Source of the DNA: Pseudonocardia sp. C8
GTDB lineage: Bacteria > Actinomycetota > Actinomycetes > Mycobacteriales > Pseudonocardiaceae
NCBI RefSeq assembly: GCF_014267175.1
Contig: NZ_JACMTR010000002.1
Span: forward strand, 4,985,501 to 5,049,500
Length of the DNA: 64,000 bases
Direction of reading: 5' to 3'
Below, one piece after another: positions 50,659 through 58,923 of the stretch (position 1 is the stretch's first letter; the number at the start of each line of letters is the position of its first letter). The notes under the pieces were generated by a model. It made no database searches, was not told the origin of the DNA, and saw only the letters and a list, made by a program, of their open reading frames with translations. Position numbers and translations under genes: made by a program.

Positions 50659-51756
50659 TCAGGCGTTCGGGAGGATCGAGACCTTGACCGACGCACCCGT
50701 GGTGTCGCCGACCAGGTCGAGGGCCTTCTGGAAGTCCGCGAGCGGCACCTGGTGGGTGCAGATGTCGGAGATCGGGAGCTTGCCGTCCTCCAGCATCTTG
50801 ATCGCGGCGGGCCAGCAGTGCGGGCCGAGGTGGGCGCCGCGGACGTCGAGCTCCTTGTCGTCGGAGATGATCGACCAGTCGACGGTCACCTCGGAGCCGA
50901 AGACCGAGTACTCGACGAACGTGCCGAGCTTGCGCAGCAGGTTGAGGCCCTGTGCGACGGCCGGGACCGCGCCCGAGCCCTCCAGGTAGACGTCGGCGCC
51001 GTAGCCGTCGGTCAGCTCCTTGACCCGGGCGACGGCGTCCTCCCTCGCGATGTTGATCGTGAGGTCGGCGCCGGTGCGCCGGCCCAGCTCGAGCTTGTCG
51101 TCGTCGAGGTCCAGGGCGATCAGCAGCTTCGGGTTCTTGGCCCGGGCGCCGGCGATCAGGCCCAGCCCGATCGGGCCGCAGCCGGCCACGACCACGACGT
51201 CGTCGAACGAGATCGTGGCCCGCTCGACCGCGTGCAGCGCGCAGGACAGCGGCTCGGCGAACGCGGCGTGGTGCGGCTCCAGCTCCGGCGAGACCTTGTG
51301 AACCCGTGCGCGGGTCGGGACCAGCATGTACTGGGCCATCGCGCCGTTGAAGTTGCGGAAGCCGAACATGTCGTGCGGGCCGCACATCCAGTACTGGCCG
51401 CGCCGGCAGTAGCGGCACTCCTCGCACGGGACGATCTGCTCACAGGCGACACGGTCGCCGACCTCGACGCCGTGCCGGGCCAGGCCCTCGGCGTCGCCGT
51501 CGACGATCCGGCCGACGAACTCGTGCCCGGGGGTGACGCCGGTCTGGGCCCAGGCGGGGCGGTTGTCGTCGCCCCAGAACTTGGCGGCGCCGTGGTAGCA
51601 CTTCAGGTCGCTCGCGCACACACCCACGGCCTCGACCTGCATCAGCAGCTCACCGGCCCCCGGCTTCGGGACGTCCACCTCCTCGAGCCGGTAGTCCTCG
51701 GGGCCGTGCACGACCACGGCCTGCATCCGGGCGGGAATCGGTGCTTCGACAGCCAC
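50659..51756 (-). CDS. Zinc-dependent alcohol dehydrogenase, probable erythritol/L-threitol dehydrogenase
   Basis: A 365-residue medium-chain dehydrogenase. It shows MQAVVVHGPEDYRLEEVDVPKPGAGELLMQVEAVGVCASDLKCYHGAAKFWGDDNRPAW, GHEFVG, the structural zinc cysteines in CEECRYCRRGQYWMC, and CGPIGLGLIAGA for NAD. The ending VDWSIISDDKELDVRGAHLGPHCWPAAIKMLE matches erythritol/L-threitol dehydrogenases as I recall them. The GTG at 51756 has GGAGG 7 nt upstream. First gene of the catabolic operon, divergent from the SorC regulator. Confidence 0.85.
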   Translation of the reverse strand: MAVEAPIPARMQAVVVHGPEDYRLEEVDVPKPGAGELLMQVEAVGVCASDLKCYHGAAKFWGDDNRPAWAQTGVTPGHEFVGRIVDGDAEGLARHGVEVGDRVACEQIVPCEECRYCRRGQYWMCGPHDMFGFRNFNGAMAQYMLVPTRARVHKVSPELEPHHAAFAEPLSCALHAVERATISFDDVVVVAGCGPIGLGLIAGARAKNPKLLIALDLDDDKLELGRRTGADLTINIAREDAVARVKELTDGYGADVYLEGSGAVPAVAQGLNLLRKLGTFVEYSVFGSEVTVDWSIISDDKELDVRGAHLGPHCWPAAIKMLEDGKLPISDICTHQVPLADFQKALDLVGDTTGASVKVSILPNA

Positions 51757-51823
51757 GGCAGAACCTCCATTGGTGCCATGCGTACCTAGGCATGAGCGGT
51801 TGTTCTGAGCATGCGTTCCCTCG

Positions 51824-51868
51824 TGAACATTCGTCAACACATCGGTTCCAAGATGAACAAACGTGCAC
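51824..51868. promoter_or_regulatory. Direct repeats, candidate SorC-regulator operator
   Basis: TGAACATTCGTCAAC (51824-51838) and TGAACAAACGTGCAC (51854-51868) match at 11 of 15 positions and start exactly 30 bp apart, about three helical turns. They lie between divergent genes. A -10 TATGGT at 51869-51874 for the regulator abuts the second copy. Confidence 0.55.
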
Positions 51869-51913
51869 TATGGTGGGGTCGAGACGATCCTCCCGAGGGG
51901 AAGGAGGCCGGCG

Positions 51914-52870
51914 ATGGCGCCGCGCGAGTTCACCCGCCGTGACCTGGGGCTCATGCACCGGGCCGCACGGCTGTACTACCTGGACGAGCTCAACCAGGCC
52001 GCGATCGCCGAGCGGCTGACGGTGTCGCGGCCGACCGTGTCCCGGCTGCTCGCCGAGGCCCGGCGGGTCGGGATCGTGCGGATCTCGGTCCACGACCCGG
52101 ACACCCTGCGCACCGGCGGTGACGACTCGCTGCGGCTGGCCGCGGCGCTCGGGATCGACAAGGTGTGGCTGGCGCCGTTCGCGGCGGGCACCGACCTGGG
52201 CGGGACGCTGGTGGAGCCGGTCGGCGAGGCGCTGCGCGAGGCCGGGCTCACCGCCGGGGACGTGCTGCTGGTGTCGTCCGGCCGGACCGTGTGGGAGCTC
52301 AGCCACGAGGCGCTGCCCGCGGTGCCGGGCATCGAGATCGTCCCGACCGTCGGCGGCGTCGCCGAGCCGGAGGCCTGGCACCAGACCAACGAGATCACCC
52401 GGGCGGTCGCCGAGCGGATGCAGGGCCGGCCGCACTTCCTGTTCACCCAGGCCATGCCGTCACCGGCGATGAGCGCGACACTCGCCGAGGACCCCGAGTT
52501 CCGGCGGGTCACCGGGTTCTGGACCCGGGCGTCCGCCGCGCTGGTCGGCGTCGGCGCGCCGCCCGCGGGCCGCGATTCGATCTCCACCTCGGTCCCGCTG
52601 GACGACGAGGGCCTGCGCGCCGGGGTCGGTGACGTCTGCCTGAACTTCTACCGCTCCGACGGCGGCGCGATCGCGTTCCCGGGCAGCGACCGGATGGTGC
52701 GGATCTCCCCGGAGATCCTGCAGAAGGTGCCGCGGACGATCGCGGTCGCCGTCGGGTCGGAGAAGGTGCCGAGCATCCTCGGCGGGGCGAAGGCGGGCCT
52801 GTTCAACCGGCTCGTCACCGACGTCCCCACCGCGCAGGCGGTGCTGGAGGCGGCCGGTGCCGCGCGGTGA
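51914..52870 (+). CDS. SorC/DeoR-type sugar-binding transcriptional regulator
   Basis: A 318-residue regulator. N-terminal helix-turn-helix: YYLDELNQAAIAERLTVSRPTVSRLLAEARRVGIVRISV. C-terminal sugar-phosphate-isomerase-like sensor: GDVLLVSSGRTVWELSHEALPAVPGIEIVPTVGGVAEP and CLNFYRSDGGAIAFPGSDRMVRI, characteristic of the SorC family. AAGGAGG lies 6 nt before the ATG. It probably senses a tetrose or tetritol phosphate and controls the divergent operon. Confidence 0.9.
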   Translation: MAPREFTRRDLGLMHRAARLYYLDELNQAAIAERLTVSRPTVSRLLAEARRVGIVRISVHDPDTLRTGGDDSLRLAAALGIDKVWLAPFAAGTDLGGTLVEPVGEALREAGLTAGDVLLVSSGRTVWELSHEALPAVPGIEIVPTVGGVAEPEAWHQTNEITRAVAERMQGRPHFLFTQAMPSPAMSATLAEDPEFRRVTGFWTRASAALVGVGAPPAGRDSISTSVPLDDEGLRAGVGDVCLNFYRSDGGAIAFPGSDRMVRISPEILQKVPRTIAVAVGSEKVPSILGGAKAGLFNRLVTDVPTAQAVLEAAGAAR

Positions 52871-52908
52871 CATGGCGGTGCGCGCCTCCGCCCGACCCGC
52901 GCGGAACA

Positions 52909-53843
52909 TCGGTCGCCGTCGGTGCGGCTGCCGGCCCGCACGTTCTCGCCCTGCGCAGGACGGCAACGCGCAGGTCAACCCCGGCGCGGCGCCCGACACG
53001 CGCGTTCGTGCCCTGCGCGGGGCGCGATCGTGCTGATCGACCCCGGACCGGCGCACGAAACGCACCTTCTCGCCCCACCCAGGGCAGCGACCGCGTTGAT
53101 CAACCCGGCCGGGCGCACGAGACGCACGTTCTCGCCTCGCCCAGGGCGCGACCGCGCTGATCGACCCGAGCACGGCGCTCCACCTGGACCTTCTCGCCCC
53201 GCCCATGGCGCGACCGTGCTGATCGACCCCCGCCCCGCGCGCGAGACGCACGATCTCGCCCTGCGCGGGGCGCGATCGTGCTGATCGACTCCGGTCGGGC
53301 GCACGAGATGCACGGTGATGCCCGTTCGAGGCGGAAAGGTGCTGATCGATCCGCGACCGAGGGTCGATCAGCACGAACGCGCCCCAGCCGGGGCAGGACC
53401 GTGCTGATCGACCCGGGCACAGCGCTCCACGCTCACGTTCTCGCCCTGCGCGGGGCGCGACCGCGCTGATCGACCCCGGCCCGGCGCACGAGACGCACGT
53501 TCTCGCCCTGCGCGGGGCCGGACCGTGCTGATCGACCCCTGCGCCGCACTCGAGACGCACGTTCTCGCCCCACCCATGGCACGACCGCGCTGATCGATTC
53601 CTGCACCGCGCTCGAGACGCACGTTCTCGCCCTGCGCGGGGCGCACTCGTGCTGATCAACTCCAGCCCCGCGCACGAGATGCACGTTGATGCCCCGTTCG
53701 AGGCGGAAAGGTGCTGATCGATCCGCGACCGAGGATCGATCAGCACGAACGCGCCCCACCCCGGGGGGATCGCGTTGATCGATCCGGCGCGCGCCCGGGA
53801 CGCCGCCTTGCCGGTGCCCGCCGGCGTGCGGCCCGGCAGATCG
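52909..53843. repeat. Intergenic array of about fourteen 62-bp tandem repeats
   Basis: Units beginning CTGATCGACCCCGG start at 52971, 53033, 53096, 53157, 53219, 53281, 53342, 53404, 53466, 53528, 53590, 53652, 53714 and 53775, so the period is 61-63 bp, mostly 62. The core includes ACGTTCTCGCCCTGCG in most units. Similarity runs through the whole unit, so it is not a repeat-spacer CRISPR array. Frames alternate because 62 is not a multiple of three. The rest of the gap up to 53843 holds no gene. Flanked by the SorC-regulator and purC ends. Confidence 0.85.
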
Positions 53844-54701
53844 TCAGGCGGTCGGGGACTCCCAGGTCTTCCCGGTGATCCGCCGGTACACCTCGGCGTA
53901 CCGGTCCCGCACCACCTGCACCACGTCGTCGGGCACCTCCGGGCCGGGCGCGGTGCGGTCCCAGTCCAGCGAGGCCGACCAGTCCCGCACGTACTGCTTG
54001 TCGAAGGAGAACTGCGGGCGGCCCGGCTCGTAGGAGTCGACCGGCCAGAACCGGGACGAGTCCGGGGTGAGCACCTCGTCGCCCAGGACGATCTCACCGG
54101 TGGCGTCCCGGCCGAACTCCAGCTTGGTGTCGGCGACCAGGATCCCGCCCTGCGCGGCGGACTCGGCGCCGCGCCGGTAGACCTCGAGGGTGAGGTCCCG
54201 CAGCCGGGTGGCGACGTCCGCGCCGAGCAGGGCCACGACGTCGTCGAACGTCATGAACTCGTCGTGCTCGCCGACCGGCGCCTTGGTGGTCGGCGTGAAG
54301 ATCGGCTCGGGCAGCCGGGAGCCCTCGACGAGCCCGTCGGGCAGCCGCACGCCGGAGACCGCGCCGGTGCGCTGGTACTCCTTCAGGCCGAGCCCGGTGA
54401 GGTAGCCGCGGGCGATGCACTCGACCGGCAGCATCTCCAGCGGGCGGCACCGCACCGCGCGGCCGGCGAACTCGGCCGGGACGTCGTGCGTGCCGAGCAC
54501 GTGGTTCGGCACCAGGTCCGAGGTCCGCTCGAACCAGTACAGCGACAGCGCGGTGAGGATCGCGCCCTTGTCCGGGACCGGGGTCGGGAGGACGACGTCG
54601 TAGATCGACAGCCGGTCCGATGCGACGAGCAGCAGCTCGGCCGGGTCGACGGACTCGTCGAGATAGAGCTCGCGGACCTTGCCGGAGTGGACGAGCTTCA
54701 C
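53844..54701 (-). CDS. purC: Phosphoribosylaminoimidazole-succinocarboxamide synthase
   Basis: A 285-residue SAICAR synthetase: MKLVHSGKVRELYLDESVDPAELLLVASDRLSIYDVVLPTPVPDKGAILT, LPVECIARGYLTGLGLKEYQRTGAVSG and LVADTKLEFGRDATGEIVLGDEVLTPDSSRFWP. Eighth purine step. The GTG overlaps the purB stop (GTGA). Ends against the repeat array. Confidence 0.97.
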   Translation of the reverse strand: MKLVHSGKVRELYLDESVDPAELLLVASDRLSIYDVVLPTPVPDKGAILTALSLYWFERTSDLVPNHVLGTHDVPAEFAGRAVRCRPLEMLPVECIARGYLTGLGLKEYQRTGAVSGVRLPDGLVEGSRLPEPIFTPTTKAPVGEHDEFMTFDDVVALLGADVATRLRDLTLEVYRRGAESAAQGGILVADTKLEFGRDATGEIVLGDEVLTPDSSRFWPVDSYEPGRPQFSFDKQYVRDWSASLDWDRTAPGPEVPDDVVQVVRDRYAEVYRRITGKTWESPTA

Positions 54702-56113
54702 AGGATGCCCCCGGGCGTGTAGGCGGCGGCCTCCGGGTGCTTCGCCGTGATCGCGGCGATCTTCTCGTTCACCGCGGTGACCTGCCCGGACGCGGCCCCG
54801 GTGAACCGGAGCGGGTCCTCGAGGAGCCGGTCGAGGGTGCCGGCGGGCAGGCCGAGCCGCTCGTCGCCGGCCAGCCGCTGGAGGAGGTCGTTGTCGGCCT
54901 GGCCCTGTTCCCGCATGGCCAGCGCGACGGCGACCGCGTGCTCCTTGATGACCTCGTGCGCGGTCTCGCGGCCCACCCCGGCGCGGACGGCCGCCATCAG
55001 GACCGCGGTCGTCGCCAGGAACGGCAGGTAGCGGTCCAGCTCGCGGGCGATCACCGCGGGATAGGCGCCGAACTCGTCGAGCACGGTCAGCGTGGTCTCG
55101 AAGAGCCCGTCGAGGGCGAAGAACGCGTCCGGCAGCGCGACCCGGCGCACCACCGAGCAGGACACGTCGCCCTCGTTCCACTGCGCACCGGCCAGGTCGG
55201 CGGTCATCACCGACAGGCCGCGCAGGATCGTCATCAGCCCGTTGATGCGTTCCGCGGAACGCGCGTTCATCTTGTGCGGCATCGCGCTCGACCCGACCTG
55301 GCCCGGGGCGAACCCCTCGGTCGCCAGCTCGGCGCCGGCCATCAGCCGGATCGTCGTCGCCAGCGACGACGGCGCCGCGGCCAGCTGCACCAGCGCGGTG
55401 ACGACGTCGTGGTCCAGCGACCGCGGGTAGACCTGGCCGACGCTGGTGAACCCGTCGGCGAACCCGAGGTGCACCGCGACCCGCCGCTCCAGCTCCTCCA
55501 GCTTGGCCGCGTCGCCGAGCAGGTCGAGCATGTCCTGCGCGGTGCCCATCGGGCCCTTGATCCCGCGCAGCGGGTACCGCGAGCGCAGGTCCTCCAGCCG
55601 GGCGTGCGCGACGAGCAGCTCGTCGGCGGCGGTGGCGAACCGCTTGCCCAGGGTGGTGGTCTGCGCGGCGACGTTGTGGCTGCGGCCGGCCATGACCAGC
55701 TCGGCGTACTCGCCGGCGCGGCGCCCGAGCCGGGCCAGCACCGCGACGGTCCGGTCGGCGACCAGCTCCAGGGACAGCCGGATCTGCAGCTGCTCGACGT
55801 TCTCGGTGAGGTCCCGGCTGGTCATGCCCTTGTGGACCTGCTCGTGGCCGGCCAGGGCGTTGAACTCCTCGATCCGGGCCTTCACGTCGTGCCGGGTGAC
55901 CCGCTCGCGCGCGGCGATCGAGTCGAGGTCCACCCGCTCGACGACCGCCTCGTAGTCGGCGATCACCTGCTCGTCGACGTCGATGCCGAGGTCGCGCTGG
56001 GCGCGGAGCACCGCGATCCACAGCCGTCGCTCCAGCTGGATCTTGTATTCCGGGGACCAGAGGCGGACGAGCTCGGGACTCGCGTAGCGCGCGGCCAGCA
56101 CGTTGGGAATCAC
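54698..56113 (-). CDS. purB: Adenylosuccinate lyase
   Basis: A 471-residue lyase of the fumarase superfamily: LAARYASPELVRLWSPEYKIQLERRLWIAVLRAQRDLGIDVDEQVI, VHKGMTSRDLTENVEQLQI, and the signature PGQVGSSAMPHKMNARSAERINGL. It cleaves SAICAR and adenylosuccinate. The GTG start follows a TATCAT -10 (56127-56122) by 8 nt, a leaderless start for the purB-purC operon. Confidence 0.97.
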   Translation of the reverse strand: MIPNVLAARYASPELVRLWSPEYKIQLERRLWIAVLRAQRDLGIDVDEQVIADYEAVVERVDLDSIAARERVTRHDVKARIEEFNALAGHEQVHKGMTSRDLTENVEQLQIRLSLELVADRTVAVLARLGRRAGEYAELVMAGRSHNVAAQTTTLGKRFATAADELLVAHARLEDLRSRYPLRGIKGPMGTAQDMLDLLGDAAKLEELERRVAVHLGFADGFTSVGQVYPRSLDHDVVTALVQLAAAPSSLATTIRLMAGAELATEGFAPGQVGSSAMPHKMNARSAERINGLMTILRGLSVMTADLAGAQWNEGDVSCSVVRRVALPDAFFALDGLFETTLTVLDEFGAYPAVIARELDRYLPFLATTAVLMAAVRAGVGRETAHEVIKEHAVAVALAMREQGQADNDLLQRLAGDERLGLPAGTLDRLLEDPLRFTGAASGQVTAVNEKIAAITAKHPEAAAYTPGGIL

Positions 56114-56167
56114 GTGGCGCGATGATAATCGCAGGTCGGACGGGCGTGACGGGCAGGGAGCCCGGAC

Positions 56168-56746
56168 TCACACCTGCTCGATCGCCTCCCGCAGGGCCGC
56201 GCGGGCGATCCCGCGGGGATCCGGCTCGGCCTCGATCAGCGCGGTGAGCACGATGCCGTCGACCAGCGCGGTCACCCGCCGCACCTCCCCCGGCCCGGGC
56301 CGGCGCCCGGCGGCGCGGGTGAGTGCCTCGGCGAGCAGGGCGTCGAACTCGACCCGCTGGTCGCGCAGCAGCCCGGCCAGGAACGGGCGGCGCCCGGACC
56401 CGATCAGCCGCTCGAACCGGCGGAGCACCGCGTCGAGCCCCTCGGTCCGCGACCGGGGACCGAGCAGCAGGTCGAGGACGATCTCGTTCGGGTCGTCGTG
56501 CACGTCGAGGCACGTGCGGGCGTCGGCCAGCTCCTCCCGGGCGAGCTGGTCCAGCGCGGCGCCCACGAGTTCCTCCAGCGAGGAGAAGTAGTACGTCGTC
56601 GCGGCCAGCGGCACGCCGGCCCGCTCGGCGACCGCGCGGTGCCGGATCGCGTCGAACCCGCCCTCGGCCAGCAGCTCGGCGGCGGCGGCGACGAGCAGGG
56701 CCCGCCGCCGCTCACCCTTCTCGGTCTGCTTCCCCGGGGCGCTCAC
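56168..56746 (-). CDS. TetR-family transcriptional regulator
   Basis: A 192-residue regulator. The helix-turn-helix is RRALLVAAAAELLAEGGFDAIRHRAVAERAGVPLAATTYYFSSLEELVGAALDQLAREEL. The ligand domain is variable and unrecognised. The GTG at 56746 gives the normal TetR length; an upstream in-frame start would add 20 residues. It ends 55 nt from the purB start region, but no operon relation is implied. Confidence 0.85.
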   Translation of the reverse strand: MSAPGKQTEKGERRRALLVAAAAELLAEGGFDAIRHRAVAERAGVPLAATTYYFSSLEELVGAALDQLAREELADARTCLDVHDDPNEIVLDLLLGPRSRTEGLDAVLRRFERLIGSGRRPFLAGLLRDQRVEFDALLAEALTRAAGRRPGPGEVRRVTALVDGIVLTALIEAEPDPRGIARAALREAIEQV

Positions 56747-56944
56747 CCGGTCATCCTGCCCCGCGCACGCACGGTCCTTCGAGTGCCGTTGCGGACTCGT
56801 CACCACGGGAGCCGCTGGTCGCGAGGCTGTCCGTGACCGTTTCGTGACCCTGCTGTGTCGGCCGGGATGCGAATGGACGAGAATCGGCGCGTGCGCCCGT
56901 CCTCCCGCAGCCGCCGAGCGTCACGCACCACGCTGCGTGCCACC

Positions 56945-58042
56945 GTGCCCGACGACGAGCCGATCGACCTCCGCTCGGACACCGTGACGGCGCCGACCGC
57001 GGCCATGCGCAAGGCGATGGCCGCCGCGGAGGTCGCCGACGACGTCCTCGACCGCGACCCCACCATGCGGGAGCTGGAGGAGCGGGTCGCGGGCATGCTC
57101 GGCGCCGCGGACGCGTTGTGGACCCCGACCGGGTCCATGGCGAACCTGATCGCGCTGATGAGCCACCTCGGCCGCGGCGAGTCGTTCCTCGCCCCGCAGG
57201 GCGCGCACGTCCTCGACAGCGAGCTCGGGACGGCGGCCTGGCTGGCCGGCGGGATGCCGCGGCCGCTGCCCCACGACGGCGGCCCCGGCAAGGTCACCGC
57301 CTCCGCGGTCCGGCGGGCCGCGGCCGACGACGGCTCGTACACCGCGCTGCACCCGGCGCTGCTCTGCCTGGAGAACACGCACAACGCCGCGGGCGGCACG
57401 ATCACCGCGCCCGAGGAGCACGCGGCGGTCGCCGCGGCTGCGCGGGCCGCCCGGCTGGCCGTGCACCTCGACGGGGCCCGGCTGTGGAACGCCGCCGTCG
57501 CGCTCGGGGTGCCGCCCGGGGCGCTCACCGTCGGCGCGGACACCGTGTCGGTCTCCCTGAGCAAAGGGCTCGGCGCCCCGGTCGGGTCGGTCGTCGCCGG
57601 GTCGGTCGAGTTCGTCGAGCAGGCCCGGCGGCTGCGGAAGATGCTGGGCGGCGGGATCCGGCAGGGCGGGATCCTGGCCGCGGCCGGGCTCGTCGCGCTG
57701 GAGGACACCGACCGGCTCACCGAGGACCACGCGCTGGCCACGAAGCTGGCCGCCGGGATGCGGGAACGCGGCTGGCGGGTCCGGGAGCCGCAGACGAACA
57801 TCGTGCTGGTGGACGTCGCCGACCTGCGCGGGACGATCGGCGCGTTCGGCGAGGCCGGTGTCAAGGCCGGTGCGGTCGGCGGGAAGCTGCGCCTGATGAC
57901 CCACCGTGACGTCACCGAGAAGCACGTGACCGCGGCGCTGGACCGGATCGGCGAGGTCGGGCCGGCCAGCACCGGGTCGCCGGGCGCCCCGCCCGCGCCG
58001 TTCCCACGGCGGGACGAGGGCGCCGGCAGCGCGCTGGGCTGA
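56945..58042 (+). CDS. Low-specificity threonine aldolase family protein
   Basis: A 365-residue PLP enzyme: IDLRSDTVTAPTAAMRKAMAAAEVADDVLDRDPTMRELEERVAGMLG, LCLENTHNAAGGTITAPEEH, VHLDGARLWNAAVALG, and VSLSKGLGAPVGSVVAGS with the PLP lysine. It splits L-threonine to glycine and acetaldehyde. The GTG at 56945 is preferred because aldolases start just before IDLRSDT; in-frame starts at 56855-56870 would add 25-30 basic residues. Confidence 0.88.
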   Translation: MPDDEPIDLRSDTVTAPTAAMRKAMAAAEVADDVLDRDPTMRELEERVAGMLGAADALWTPTGSMANLIALMSHLGRGESFLAPQGAHVLDSELGTAAWLAGGMPRPLPHDGGPGKVTASAVRRAAADDGSYTALHPALLCLENTHNAAGGTITAPEEHAAVAAAARAARLAVHLDGARLWNAAVALGVPPGALTVGADTVSVSLSKGLGAPVGSVVAGSVEFVEQARRLRKMLGGGIRQGGILAAAGLVALEDTDRLTEDHALATKLAAGMRERGWRVREPQTNIVLVDVADLRGTIGAFGEAGVKAGAVGGKLRLMTHRDVTEKHVTAALDRIGEVGPASTGSPGAPPAPFPRRDEGAGSALG

Positions 58043-58242
58043 CTGCGTACCGGCGCTCACACTGTCGCGCCGGGTCAAGTCGATGTCGTGCGAGGTCAAG
58101 TCGGCGCGCACGATCGGGTCCACACTCGGTGACGGCCGGATGTCGTCGCGGAAGCCGGTCCGCTTCCGCCGACCATGGGAGCGGCCCGGAGCCCGCACCC
58201 GTCCGGTGCCAGCCCCGCGCGCCGCCGAACCGCAGGACCGCC

Positions 58243-58923
58243 ATGACCAGCCCACCCCCGTCCACTCCCGACGTCCCGGACACCCCGGCCGCGGGGCTCG
58301 TCGCCGACGGCATCGCCGTCGACGGCACGCACGGCCCGCTGCTGACCCCGACCTCGCTGCACGCCGTCCCGGGGCAGGTGCTGCTCGTCGCCGGTCCGCC
58401 CGGGTCCGGGCACACCGCGCTCGCGCTGTGCCTGGCCGGGCGGATGATCCCCACCCGCGGCCGGGTCACGCTCGACGGCGACGACTCCCCCGCTCGGCTG
58501 CGGCGCGCGGTCGCCGTGGTCGACACCCCCGGGGTCAGCGAGCCGGATCCGGTGCTGCCGCTGCGCACGGTCGTCGGCGAGGAGCTGGCGATGGCCGGCC
58601 GCGGTACCCTGCCGCGTGCGGTGGTTGCCTGGCTGGCCGAGCGCGGAGCCGAGCAGTGGGCCCGGGCCCGGTTCGAGGACGTTCCCGCCCCGGTCCGGAT
58701 CACTCTGACCATCGAGCTGGCCGCGGCCCGGCCCGGGGTCGAGATCCTGGTCCTGACCGCGCCGGACCGGCACGGCGGCACCCCGGTGACCTGGTGGCAG
58801 ACTGCCCTGATGCACGCGGCTGCGGGCCGGACCGTGGTCGTGACCTGCACGGAGTCGTCCGCTGCGCTGCTCGGCGTCCCGGCAGTCCGGCTCGGGGCCG
58901 GCCACCCGGAGCGGACCCGATGA
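58243..58923 (+). CDS. Degenerate ABC-type ATP-binding protein
   Basis: A 226-residue protein with the ABC layout: GPLLTPTSLHAVPGQVLLVAGPPGSGHTALALCLAGRMIPTRGRVTLDG. The Walker A is GPPGSGHT (residues 51-58) with His57 in place of the essential lysine; the codon is CAC, so this is not a reading error of one base from AAG. The LSGGQ signature is replaced by RITLTIELAAARP, and Walker B (VEILVLTAPD) lacks the catalytic Glu. It is coupled to the following YhgE/Pip gene (ATGA overlap). It is probably a non-hydrolysing partner. Confidence 0.75.
   Translation: MTSPPPSTPDVPDTPAAGLVADGIAVDGTHGPLLTPTSLHAVPGQVLLVAGPPGSGHTALALCLAGRMIPTRGRVTLDGDDSPARLRRAVAVVDTPGVSEPDPVLPLRTVVGEELAMAGRGTLPRAVVAWLAERGAEQWARARFEDVPAPVRITLTIELAAARPGVEILVLTAPDRHGGTPVTWWQTALMHAAAGRTVVVTCTESSAALLGVPAVRLGAGHPERTR

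Noticed and set aside
52909..53790. CRISPR array
   Set aside because: The 61-63 bp period is CRISPR-like, but similarity covers the full unit, there are no unique spacers, and no cas genes are present.
52460..54097. Open minus-strand frame of about 545 codons across the 62-bp repeat array
   Set aside because: Frames stay open because the repeat is GC-rich; the period is not a multiple of three, composition is Arg/Ser-rich and it runs through the SorC gene antisense.
58073..58103. Direct repeat GGTCAAGTCG twice, 21 bp apart, upstream of the ABC-like gene
   Set aside because: Too short to separate from chance without relatives.
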